From contig CACZJU010000013.1 in assembly GCA_902781515.1 (NCBI GenBank), positions 1-64,000 on the forward strand: DNA of 64,000 nt. The letters are read 5' to 3'. The notes below the pieces were generated by a model that was not told the origin of the DNA, made no database searches, and saw only the letters and a list, made by a program, of their open reading frames with translations. This DNA comes from an uncultured Bacteroidales bacterium (lineage in GTDB: Bacteria > Bacteroidota > Bacteroidia > Bacteroidales > Bacteroidaceae). Positions 20,582 to 28,262 of this stretch are shown piece by piece (within the stretch, counting starts at the first letter, position 1; each line of letters starts with the position of its first letter). A program made the translations under genes and the position numbers.

Positions 20582-20704
20582 TATTATTGGCAAAAATTCT
20601 ATTTATGCAACAGAAATACATGTTCACGACATGATATTTATGATGCAGATATAGAATAAATGGCTGAAAAAGCCATATACAGCAACGCTGTGCCAATAAT
20701 ATTT
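20579..20704. repeat. 126-nt element bounded by 14-bp perfect inverted repeats
   Basis: AAATATTATTGGCA (20579-20592) is mirrored exactly by TGCCAATAATATTT (20691-20704). Inside is a small hairpin ATGGCT-GAAAA-AGCCAT (20660-20676). No open frame is evident. It may be a MITE-like insertion or a large hairpin next to the rplM promoter. Confidence 0.6.
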
Positions 20705-20730
20705 TGTCCTGCCCCGATGCATCCTACATT

Positions 20731-20794
20731 CTTGCTCCCCTTCGCTACGCAAGCGCTTAGCGATTACGAGACTGCGCAGCAGGCTCAAAGGTAC
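20731..20794. repeat. REP-like repeat blocks downstream of hepT
   Basis: A 24-nt imperfect inverted repeat beginning CTTGCTCC and ending CGCAAGC (20731-20754), and a block with GGCTCAAAGGTAC near 20782-20794, both recur in related form at 26.4-26.8 kb. They lie in the gap between hepT and rplM. Confidence 0.6.
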
Positions 20795-20808
20795 TGCACC
20801 GAACTTCC

Positions 20809-21195
20809 TTATTTCCCGTAGTCGAAATCTTGCTGTTCCCACGCATCCCAGTCAATATCAGAGAGATAGGACGCTATTTGGCTGGCAAGTGGTGCAAGGT
20901 CCTCATTTATAACCTTCCATACTTCACGAGAACTTATCTGGTAATAGTCGTGAACCAGCACATGACGCATCTTGATAATGTATGGCCATGGGGTTTCGCT
21001 ATGTTGTTTGCGAAATGGTTCTGAGAGTTTATATGCAGCTTCTCCTATGATTTCAATGTTTTTCACAACTGCAAAATACAAGACTTTATCCGTCGCAAGT
21101 TCGTCGGATGTTTTGCCATTTGTGAAGCTTAATATGTAGTTGATTGCCGTTTGAATATGTTCCAAGCGGCCGCGGTCTCTAACGGGCTCTCTCAT
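20809..21195 (-). CDS. hepT: HepT-like ribonuclease toxin (DUF86)
   Basis: HepT-family proteins are HEPN-fold RNases neutralised by a partner MntA nucleotidyltransferase, which AMPylates a tyrosine. This 128-residue protein is all-helical in pattern. It keeps the RX4HXY motif as Arg77, His82 and Tyr84 (RHVLVHDY), so the active site and the likely AMPylation site are intact. Its start overlaps the end of the partner gene by 17 nt. The family includes non-toxic members, so toxicity is inferred. Confidence 0.88.
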   Translation of the reverse strand: MREPVRDRGRLEHIQTAINYILSFTNGKTSDELATDKVLYFAVVKNIEIIGEAAYKLSEPFRKQHSETPWPYIIKMRHVLVHDYYQISSREVWKVINEDLAPLASQIASYLSDIDWDAWEQQDFDYGK

Positions 21196-21484
21196 AGATA
21201 AGTTTTTTATCGCGATTCGCAGATTTTACAGCAAACGGAAGTAATGTGCCCTCTTCTACAATATCGACTGGACGCTTTAATTTTTCTTCCAAATCGACAA
21301 TCATAGCAGCGTGTTTTAACAGACTAATACCATCCTCATCATAAGTGACGAGGATATCCACATCGCTGTCTGGCGTCTCTTCACCTCGGGCGTATGAACC
21401 AAATAGCCAAGCACGTACTACGGGTTGAGTCTCGAAATACTCGGCAATCTTTCGTGTCATAGTCTGTGTACTCATATTCTTCAC
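21179..21484 (-). CDS. mntA: MntA-like minimal nucleotidyltransferase antitoxin
   Basis: The 101-residue protein is a minimal nucleotidyltransferase with the GSX10DXD motif: Gly29-Ser30 (FGSYARGE) and Asp41/Asp43 (DSDVDIL). In the known MntA/HepT systems it AMPylates HepT and blocks its RNase. The ATG at 21475 (MSTQ) is an alternative start. It lies upstream of hepT with overlap and has its own consensus promoter. Confidence 0.88.
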   Translation of the reverse strand: MKNMSTQTMTRKIAEYFETQPVVRAWLFGSYARGEETPDSDVDILVTYDEDGISLLKHAAMIVDLEEKLKRPVDIVEEGTLLPFAVKSANRDKKLIYERAR

Positions 21485-21495
21485 TCCTTTCGCCG

Positions 21496-21527
21496 CAAAT
21501 TTACAGATATAATTTCATATTACCAAA
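21496..21527 (-). promoter_or_regulatory. Promoter of the mntA-hepT pair
   Basis: TTTG (21527-21524), a 20-nt spacer and TAAATTTG (21503-21496) on the minus strand give a full consensus match 12 nt upstream of the ATG at 21484, leaving almost no 5' UTR. Confidence 0.75.
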
Positions 21528-21611
21528 TTTTAGACAAGGCAATCACTATCTGCAGGCTCCAAGCCCGCTCCTAAACCGCATCCACCTCATGCGAACTTTT
21601 TCGGAAAAACG

Positions 21612-21647
21612 AGGCGCTCCCCGAACCGCGAAGGTTGGAGAGCGCCT
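21612..21647 (-). terminator. Terminator downstream of the T9SS-cargo/peptide pair
   Basis: AGGCGCTC (21612-21619) pairs with GAGCGCCT (21640-21647). On the minus strand the hairpin is followed by CGTTTTTCC, as in an intrinsic terminator. It closes the unit that ends with the small peptide at 21764. Confidence 0.7.
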
Positions 21648-21763
21648 ACTTAACTAACTTATTACGACTCCGGGCTGCCACTCAGGCAGGCTGTCTCGCG
21701 ACAGTTCCTGAGCATACCCTCGGTCTTTTCCTTTAACGGCTCATGCCGTTCATTCTTCTTTCA

Positions 21764-21934
21764 TTAATCAAACAAGTCCCATCCCTTGTCAGATTTAACA
21801 TCTCCGTATTCGTCATCATCTACGTTTTGAGCACCTTCAAATAAGGTTGTACCATTACCAATAGATTGGGCAATAAACCCGACCATATTTACAGCAACGA
21901 CATTAACTGATGGGCTAATATATGTCTTTTTCAT
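21764..21934 (-). CDS. Small acidic peptide, MKKxYIxP type (56 aa)
   Basis: From the ATG at 21934 the peptide is 56 residues and starts MKKTYISPSVNVVAV. A short hydrophobic middle follows, then an acidic end (NVDDDEYGD...GWDLFD). It is a paralogue of the 54-residue peptide at 58019-58183 by start pattern and composition, and both lie just 3' of a large T9SS cargo gene on the same strand. The gap here is 44 nt. I know no assigned function. The frame extends 10 codons upstream, but the MKK start aligns with the paralogue. Confidence 0.65.
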   Translation of the reverse strand: MKKTYISPSVNVVAVNMVGFIAQSIGNGTTLFEGAQNVDDDEYGDVKSDKGWDLFD

Positions 21935-21978
21935 AATTGCATCTACCATTTGACAATTTACCATTTACTATTTATCAC

Positions 21979-24900
21979 TCACTTTACTACAACTTTACGT
22001 CCATTCACGATATACAGACCCTTTTGAGCCTTCTGAACGCGCTGACCGGCGAGGTTGTAGATAGCCTCATTCTTGTTAAGGTTATCGTTAAGGTTTACAA
22101 TGCCTGTAGCCTCATCATCTATGAATATATCATTCTCAAAGAAGGCCTTAACGGGAGAGTCTGCATCTACAGTAAAGTAAGCACGGAAGCCCTGCAGTTT
22201 CTGTTTGCCATTGCCAGATGACTTCTTGATAGTGTTTGACTTCACATAGTAAGCATTCCCGGGAATAACAAACTCGCGTGCATAGTTACCTACGAAGTTC
22301 ACACCATTTTGACTAACAGTGGGAGTGGGATCGGGAACCTCAATCTCAACACCATAGAAGGTAAAGCTGCTCTTTGCAGATGAAACTCTCACCAGAACAG
22401 GCGTATTAGCTGTGATTGCAGGTGTTTCCATCGGAGTGAATGTTACACCAGTCTTATCGTCAGCAGAGAACTCAGATACCTCCACATCATCACCGAACTG
22501 TTCTTTCAGCGTAGCATTGTCAATATTGAAGGGAACCACGAAGGTTGACCATGTATCAGCTGCGATGTTACGTGTAAGGGTAACATCCACACCCTCAAGA
22601 GCAACTGGAGAATAAGCAACATCCTCATCGAGTTCGTATGCTCCTTCGCTACCGATGCTATAAAGACGGAAACGGTCCCAAGACATCCAGAAGTCTTTAT
22701 CGCTCGTAGTGTTGTCACCAACAATAGTGATTGTAGCATTACCAAAGGCTTTCTGTTCGAATACTACGTAGAAGTCGTTCCATCCACGATCGAATACACC
22801 ATTTTGGTTACCCATTGCTGTTAGAGCAACCTCCTCTGTTTCACCTGCATTGTTGGTCACCTGCATCTTATAAGAATCGATTCCATTCTGAGCGCGAGCA
22901 GTTACACTAAGGATATAGTTACCCTTTGCAAGTTTGATAGTCTGACTGGTAGTGAAACTCTTCACACCATTCTTATCAAAATAAGTGTTCGTCGTATTGC
23001 CATTAGCCTCGGTGTAGGCTTCGCCGTCTGCTGTCCAGAAGGATTCGCTCCAACCTGCAACATTTGAGCCATCAGCATTCGTGATAAGGTTCGTGCGAGC
23101 TTTACCCGGAACATTCTCAGCAATGGCATTGCTCTCGTATGCAGCACGGTTGGCGGTGTTAATGGCAGTTGTCTGAGTGGCAGCTTCAGCTGCGGTATTA
23201 ACAGTAGCATTCTTTGCGGTTGCCACAGCATCAATCTTTGTAGAGGTAGCATACGGAAGAGCCCAGGCCGTGATAGCATCTGCATATCCCTTAACACGCA
23301 CATATGAATCATATGCATCTTTTGCTTCTTTAAAGGCAGAAGTCGCTTCGTTCAAAGCCGTAGTCACAGAAGAATAAGAGTTGCCTGAAGCTTCAGGGTC
23401 AAGGGCGATAGCTTCAGACAAAGCTGTCAACTCATCTCCTGTAACATTGACATACGTTGTATTACGTGCATCGTATGCTGCATTAGCAGCAGCAATAGCT
23501 ACATTATAAGCCAACTTAGCTTCAACATCAGGACTATTCGTCTGCAGTGTATAGTCACCAAAGCTTGCCCAGCAATGATTTGCAGTAGCCACAACATTAA
23601 CGGCAATGTTAACAGTCGTCTCAGAATCCAACGTGAACTTTACATAGCGCCATTCCCAACCATAGCCATTACCATTGTTGGCATATGCACTGGCATCCTC
23701 ATTAAAGCTCGTTTCACCACTCTTGTTGATACCACGGGATGAGTTACTGCGTGGAAAGTCATTAACAGTTCCAAGTTCTGAATCATCTGAAGTGTCAGTA
23801 ACAACAAGACTTGTGGTAACATGTTCATCTGTTGCTTGACGAGCTGCTACCTTGAAGATATATTCACCTGCAGGTAGCAATACGTTCTGATTAAAATTGA
23901 TGCTCCAAGAATTAGCATTCCATCCCTGACCATTACTGTCGTTCTGGTTCTTATAATTACGTGTTGTGCCGCTCCAGTGTTCATTATTAAAGTTGGCAGC
24001 ACTTGTATTTGTTCCTGACGAAGTCCATGTATCACTTAGTTCAACGCTATAACTATAGTTTGTTGTTACATAAGTATATTCGGCTTCCTTCAAGTCCTGC
24101 AATGCACGAAGACCAGTCTTTGTGTTTGGTGTGGCCTCAGCGATAGCCTCATTTGTCATACCAAGGTTAGAAGCCTTAGTCTTCTCTGTCTCAAGAAGAG
24201 CATAATTAGGAGCTGCAGCCACGAAAGCGTCAATCAAGCTACGTAAGCGACCATTGATGTCTTCATAAGCATCAGGGGAAGTGGTGTCAAAAGTTTCATC
24301 AAGGGCAGCGTTAAGATCGGTCAACTCTTTACCGAGCACACCAGTATAAGTACTCTTTGCTGTTCCTGCTTCAGAAACGAGGCCATTATAAGTAGCTATA
24401 TAAGATGACAAGTCTAGAGGACCAGTATAAAGAAGGTTTCCAATCTGAATAATATGCCAGTTAGCACCATTAGCTGTGGCATTCATACCAATTTTCAGAG
24501 AATGAGTGGTGACTTCACAATCGAGCGTATATAAATCAAGTGTACCACCTGCAACTGAGCCCTGTGTTGCCAGCCCAACATCTTGTGTTGCATCATTAGC
24601 ATATAATTGAGCAACTATTGTTCCATCAGCAGGCTTGTCACCAGAAACTCCATTGGCATTAGAAGCCTCTGCCCACAATGTAACGCGATAGTTTCCGTTT
24701 TCAAGTCCAGTGATTGTTTGAGTTAAGCGATCGTTTTCGACAATATTTGTCGTACTTCCATTATATGTTTCGCGAAATTGAATACCCCACTGAACGGTTG
24801 TACCTGCTACATTCCAAGCCAAACTTGCCTTGTCGGTAAGGGCGAGAGGATTTTCTGAAGAAGCTTCATAGCTCGCACCAAGATAATAAAGACGGAAATT

Positions 24901-25968
24901 GTCACACTTGAACCAGCTATAAGAGGTAGCACCAATTTCCATAGAACCATTTGAAACGTATGCTACAGCAGTAGTAATATCCTTTCCAGTTCCTTTGTCG
25001 CTAGCGGAATCATACACCTTACCGTTGCCGCAATAAACCTGAATGTTCTGGTACTGGTCAGATGCTATCAGCGCGGTCAGTTTATAGTAACCATCGGGAA
25101 GGCCCTTTACAGATTGTGAAACCTTGTAAGGAGCAGTACCACCCCAAATGTTGAATACATAGCTGCCATCAACGCCGGTTGTAGCATAAGTAGCATTGCT
25201 ATTCGATTTTGCGCCCTTGTCAGAACCGCTTTGAATCGTCCAGCATGCAGGCGATGCTGTCTCAGTTCCATCATTCTCAAACGAATGGTTGCGAATCATA
25301 TCTGTCACATCTAAGGGACTGGCTGCAGTTATCGAAGAAGGATCAGAGACATACTCCAATTTAACATCGTCCAGCAAGAAGCTAAAATGCCTACTTCCTG
25401 CATCGCTTCCAGGATATAACATAGCAGCTTTAATGGTGAGGCTTGTGGCATCAGATGCTTTTACCAACATGACACTCCATTCATTCCACTTAGACGAAGT
25501 GCTTGTGATGCTATTGATTACAGCATCCTTTCCTTCTTCCTGTAGAGAGAGCGTAAATGTAGATGTCTGACTCGCAAAATTGGCCATCTTTACAGTCAAT
25601 TTATAGAGGCCGTTAGGAACATTTGCTGCGGCAATTGTCTGAGCAATAGAGAACTCTTTATTGGCATTCCAATTCTGGCGAACATAAAAATATTTATCAC
25701 CAGCACTTGGGTTAAAGCTTGAGCCTATACCCTGAATCTTTGAAGTCGAATTACCTATGCCAACCTGAGCATTGCTGGCTGAAGCGGGCAATACCGTCCA
25801 ACCAGTCACTCTGTCTGTTGCCCATCCACAAGTGGTAAGATCACTTGTTGCAGCATCCGTTTCAAAGGAAGGATTGGTGATGACAGATGTCTTATCCGTC
25901 CATTCTACGGCATAGGTGTTGACCCATGCAATGGTGCAAAGCACCGCGAAAAGTAGTTTTCTTTTCAT
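21979..25968 (-). CDS. Large secreted multidomain protein with T9SS sorting tail (1329 aa)
   Basis: The protein has a signal peptide (MKRKLLFAVLCTIAWVNTYA). Several related beta-sandwich modules follow, each opening with patterns like NPSFETD or RNHSFENDG and containing NGxYxLT, as in carbohydrate-binding jelly rolls. A helical FIVAR-like stretch rich in Ala lies around 810-890. It ends with a T9SS tail, EAIYNLAGQRVQKAQKGLYI then VNGRKVVVK. It is probably a surface-exposed glycan-binding or adhesive protein. I see no catalytic domain. Its tail is nearly the same as that of the protein at 58197. A consensus promoter lies about 295 nt upstream, so the 5' UTR is long. Confidence 0.75.
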   Translation of the reverse strand: MKRKLLFAVLCTIAWVNTYAVEWTDKTSVITNPSFETDAATSDLTTCGWATDRVTGWTVLPASASNAQVGIGNSTSKIQGIGSSFNPSAGDKYFYVRQNWNANKEFSIAQTIAAANVPNGLYKLTVKMANFASQTSTFTLSLQEEGKDAVINSITSTSSKWNEWSVMLVKASDATSLTIKAAMLYPGSDAGSRHFSFLLDDVKLEYVSDPSSITAASPLDVTDMIRNHSFENDGTETASPACWTIQSGSDKGAKSNSNATYATTGVDGSYVFNIWGGTAPYKVSQSVKGLPDGYYKLTALIASDQYQNIQVYCGNGKVYDSASDKGTGKDITTAVAYVSNGSMEIGATSYSWFKCDNFRLYYLGASYEASSENPLALTDKASLAWNVAGTTVQWGIQFRETYNGSTTNIVENDRLTQTITGLENGNYRVTLWAEASNANGVSGDKPADGTIVAQLYANDATQDVGLATQGSVAGGTLDLYTLDCEVTTHSLKIGMNATANGANWHIIQIGNLLYTGPLDLSSYIATYNGLVSEAGTAKSTYTGVLGKELTDLNAALDETFDTTSPDAYEDINGRLRSLIDAFVAAAPNYALLETEKTKASNLGMTNEAIAEATPNTKTGLRALQDLKEAEYTYVTTNYSYSVELSDTWTSSGTNTSAANFNNEHWSGTTRNYKNQNDSNGQGWNANSWSINFNQNVLLPAGEYIFKVAARQATDEHVTTSLVVTDTSDDSELGTVNDFPRSNSSRGINKSGETSFNEDASAYANNGNGYGWEWRYVKFTLDSETTVNIAVNVVATANHCWASFGDYTLQTNSPDVEAKLAYNVAIAAANAAYDARNTTYVNVTGDELTALSEAIALDPEASGNSYSSVTTALNEATSAFKEAKDAYDSYVRVKGYADAITAWALPYATSTKIDAVATAKNATVNTAAEAATQTTAINTANRAAYESNAIAENVPGKARTNLITNADGSNVAGWSESFWTADGEAYTEANGNTTNTYFDKNGVKSFTTSQTIKLAKGNYILSVTARAQNGIDSYKMQVTNNAGETEEVALTAMGNQNGVFDRGWNDFYVVFEQKAFGNATITIVGDNTTSDKDFWMSWDRFRLYSIGSEGAYELDEDVAYSPVALEGVDVTLTRNIAADTWSTFVVPFNIDNATLKEQFGDDVEVSEFSADDKTGVTFTPMETPAITANTPVLVRVSSAKSSFTFYGVEIEVPDPTPTVSQNGVNFVGNYAREFVIPGNAYYVKSNTIKKSSGNGKQKLQGFRAYFTVDADSPVKAFFENDIFIDDEATGIVNLNDNLNKNEAIYNLAGQRVQKAQKGLYIVNGRKVVVK

Positions 25969-26256
25969 TTTTGTTTGATTAAAACGTTAATTATGTTAGT
26001 TATTTCTTCGTCAGTTGGTAATGCGCACAAAAAAAGCGTAAGATATACAAACAGACCCACGCTATTGCGCAGGCGAAGTACATCATGCGGTCTTGTTTGG
26101 AATTTGAAATTTCTCAGGTTTCAAGTTACAAGTACGAGCATAACGCTATCGTCCGTTTTAATCGTAAGCATTGTAATTCAGCCCCTTACAGGAAGCGGTG
26201 CCCGCTGGCTTCCGCTCGTGCTTCACACGCATCTCTGCGCGCACTCCACACCAAAT
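25969..26256 (-). promoter_or_regulatory. Long 5' leader of the 1329-residue T9SS protein gene
   Basis: From the predicted promoter the transcript would carry nearly 290 nt before the ATG. Near its 3' part AGCGT and ACGCT flank about 19 nt and are followed by a run of seven T, a weak terminator-like shape that could act as an attenuator. I see no known riboswitch pattern. Confidence 0.35.
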
Positions 26257-26262
26257 CGGCTG

Positions 26263-26293
26263 CAAAGGTAGTGAAAACCGAGCGAAATACAAA
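26263..26293 (-). promoter_or_regulatory. Promoter of the 1329-residue T9SS protein gene
   Basis: TTTG (26293-26290), a 19-nt spacer and TACCTTTG (26270-26263) on the minus strand give a full consensus match. Confidence 0.7.
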
Positions 26294-26498
26294 ATAATGA
26301 ACATTTTTTTTAAGACAATGGCACGAAACAAGCTTGCTTGAGTTCTGAAATTGGCTTAAAAAACAAAGCCATAAGGCTTAATGGACGTCAGTCCGTTCAT
26401 TATTATGTATTGCCGAGGTGCATCCTAGACTCGAGACAGCAACGCTGGCTCAAGGTACATCCCCCCAGACTCAAAACTAGCAGTTTTCGGTACACAGT

Positions 26499-26670
26499 AT
26501 ACAGTATACAGTTTATATTTGCGTAGTGTGTGGGGGGCTTAGTATAGTATATAAATATTTATAATAATATATATAATATATAATAATATATTATATATAT
26601 TATTATAGTTACTTAAGGGCACTATTGCGGAGACGGGGGAGGTAATGCATTTTAAAACTGTATACTGTAT
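26499..26670. repeat. 16-bp inverted repeat flanking an AT-only core
   Basis: ATACAGTATACAGTTT (26499-26514) is mirrored exactly by AAACTGTATACTGTAT (26655-26670). Between them, about 26540-26610 is almost purely A/T with many TATATAAT units able to self-pair. Confidence 0.65.
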
Positions 26671-26686
26671 AACTGTATACAAGACA

Positions 26687-26743
26687 CATTAGTAATGCTT
26701 GGCGTGAAGCATTACTAATGTTTGGCACGATGCATTACTAATG
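26687..26743. repeat. 23-nt periodic repeat with CATTA(G/C)TAATG core, three cores
   Basis: Cores at 26687, 26710 and 26733 are exactly 23 nt apart. The first two extend to a perfect 14-bp inverted repeat (CATTAGTAATGCTT 26687-26700 and AAGCATTACTAATG 26707-26720, loop 6 nt). The same family forms the six-copy array at 57.8 kb. Confidence 0.8.
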
Positions 26744-26759
26744 CTCGTGGGCAAAGGTT

Positions 26760-26820
26760 CTTGCTCCGCTTCACTACGCAAGCGGCAGGCCGATTACTTG
26801 CTCCGCTTCACTACGCAAGC
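26760..26820. repeat. Two copies of a 24-nt inverted repeat (CTTGCTCC...CGCAAGC)
   Basis: Identical 24-nt copies occupy 26760-26783 and 26797-26820, 37 nt apart. A third copy with two changes is at 20731-20754. The ends CTTGC/GCAAG can pair, so this is a REP-like element. Confidence 0.75.
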
Positions 26821-26917
26821 CAGCAAGCTGGAGCGGACTTAACTTATGGCCGAAGGTTGGCGAACCTTTGGCGATAGGTTGGCGAACTTAAGGCGATAGG
26901 TTGGTGAACCTATGGGA

Positions 26918-28174
26918 TTAGCGGTACTGACCAGAGGTGATTTGCTCGATGGAGAGAGGACGATAGACGATGTTGTAGCCCCCACCCTGCGTGTTGCAGT
27001 GCGTCTCTTCTTCATAGAGGAAACCAATCTGGCGGTTGCGCTGGAGAGTCATGGTGCTGTAGGCCGAAGGAAGTTTCGTAACCTCGAACGGACCTTCCCA
27101 ATCCTTGGCAAGAGCCTCTGGAGTTTTATAGGCCGAGGCATCGGACAGTTCTTTCCAATATATACCTACGCGCGTGCGACCCGGTCCGAGTGGCAGACTC
27201 TGAAGAATGAGAGGAACGCGCTTCTTGTCGCTGGTGCGGCAGACATTCAGCACAAGGACCTCGCCGTTGCAGGCATTCTGGTTGGCCTCCACACCGTGAT
27301 TGTCCTTTCCGCTGAAGGCTTTCGTAGCCCAAGAGCCTTTGGCAGCCTTGCGGTCGGTGAAGGTGAAGATGTTATAGAGTCGTCCGCCCCAGGCACGGCT
27401 GCTTATGAGCACATTACCATCTGGAAGTTCCTCGCACTTAGGCTCGTCACCACCAGGCACTGGCGATACATCAACACCACCCAGGAACTGCCACGTCTGT
27501 CCGAAGTCATCAGAATAGATAACCCAGTTGGCATTCTCCTTATCGTTGCGCGAAACACCGGCGCAGTAGAGGCGGAAATATTTGCCCACCTTCACAAAAC
27601 GACTCTGGAAGATGCGTCCGCTGCCCACGAACCACGCCTTTATGACTCCGTACTTGCCGGCAGCAAGGGGCTGATAGATGGTCTCCTCACCAATGTAGTC
27701 AGGACCAGTCCACGTCTGACCGCCGTCGTCAGAGTAGAAACGAGCCATACCCTGATGGTGGTCGATGGTGCTGTAACCAAAGAGCGGACCGCCCGAACAA
27801 CTGAGCAGAAGCATACGGTTAGAGGTGCGGTCGGCAACAATGGCAGCATCGCCGTAACCAGCCTCCTGATGTCCTTTCGTAAGGTCGCCGTCGCCCATCA
27901 TCACGAGAGGTAGATAGAGGTTGCCCCACGTCTTGCCGTTGTCGAGGGACTGACGGAAATGGAGGTCGATACGACCCGCTCCAATGTCGCTACGGCAATA
28001 GCGATAGTCGCTCACGGCTACCAAAGCCCCTGTGCGTGTGGTGGCAATGGCAGGTATGCGGTAAGGAATGTCGCCTGTGGTGAGGGTACGGAATATCTCG
28101 CTCTGTGAGCGAGCTAAATTGATAATTGAAAATTGAAAATTGAAAATTAACAATAATAGGGCGATGCGTTTCAT
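26918..28174 (-). CDS. Secreted GH33 exo-alpha-sialidase
   Basis: Sialidase releases terminal sialic acid from host glycans. The 418-residue protein has the Arg-containing YRIP motif (YRIPAIAT, about 37) and three Asp-box repeats (SLDNGKTW, SDDGGQTW, SDDFGQTW) of the six-bladed propeller. The signal peptide core (LLLIFNFQFSIINLA) is encoded by the 7-nt repeat at 28113-28150, then the protein begins near SQSEIF. It lies downstream of hisS on the same strand, separated by a GGTTATG repeat array. Confidence 0.9.
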   Translation of the reverse strand: MKRIALLLLIFNFQFSIINLARSQSEIFRTLTTGDIPYRIPAIATTRTGALVAVSDYRYCRSDIGAGRIDLHFRQSLDNGKTWGNLYLPLVMMGDGDLTKGHQEAGYGDAAIVADRTSNRMLLLSCSGGPLFGYSTIDHHQGMARFYSDDGGQTWTGPDYIGEETIYQPLAAGKYGVIKAWFVGSGRIFQSRFVKVGKYFRLYCAGVSRNDKENANWVIYSDDFGQTWQFLGGVDVSPVPGGDEPKCEELPDGNVLISSRAWGGRLYNIFTFTDRKAAKGSWATKAFSGKDNHGVEANQNACNGEVLVLNVCRTSDKKRVPLILQSLPLGPGRTRVGIYWKELSDASAYKTPEALAKDWEGPFEVTKLPSAYSTMTLQRNRQIGFLYEEETHCNTQGGGYNIVYRPLSIEQITSGQYR

Positions 28175-28262
28175 GGTGGTTATGGGTTATGGGTTATGGG
28201 TTATGGGTTATGGGTTATAGGTTATGGGTTATAGGTTATGGGTTATGGGTTATGGGTTATGC
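28113..28262. repeat. Two adjacent 7-nt repeat arrays (AATTGAA and GGTTATG)
   Basis: AATTGAA-type units fill 28113-28150 and encode the sialidase signal-peptide core. GGTTATG/GGTTATA units fill about 28172-28262, over a dozen copies, and supply the last residues (HNP) and stop codon of hisS. Confidence 0.85.

Larger units (their letters stand above)
26294..26917. other. Repeat-rich intergenic region without a gene
   Basis: Over 600 nt between the sialidase stop and the promoter of the T9SS gene hold only repeats: a REP-like block near 26433-26458, a 16-bp inverted repeat around an AT-only core, three cores of the 23-nt repeat, and two copies of a 24-nt inverted repeat. A GGTTGGCGAACCT-type triplicate follows at 26854-26912. 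No family signature was found in any frame. Confidence 0.7.

Noticed and set aside
26912-27913. Plus-strand frame of over 330 codons opposite the sialidase gene
   Set aside because: The minus-strand frame carries Asp-boxes and the RIP motif; the opposite frame has no support.
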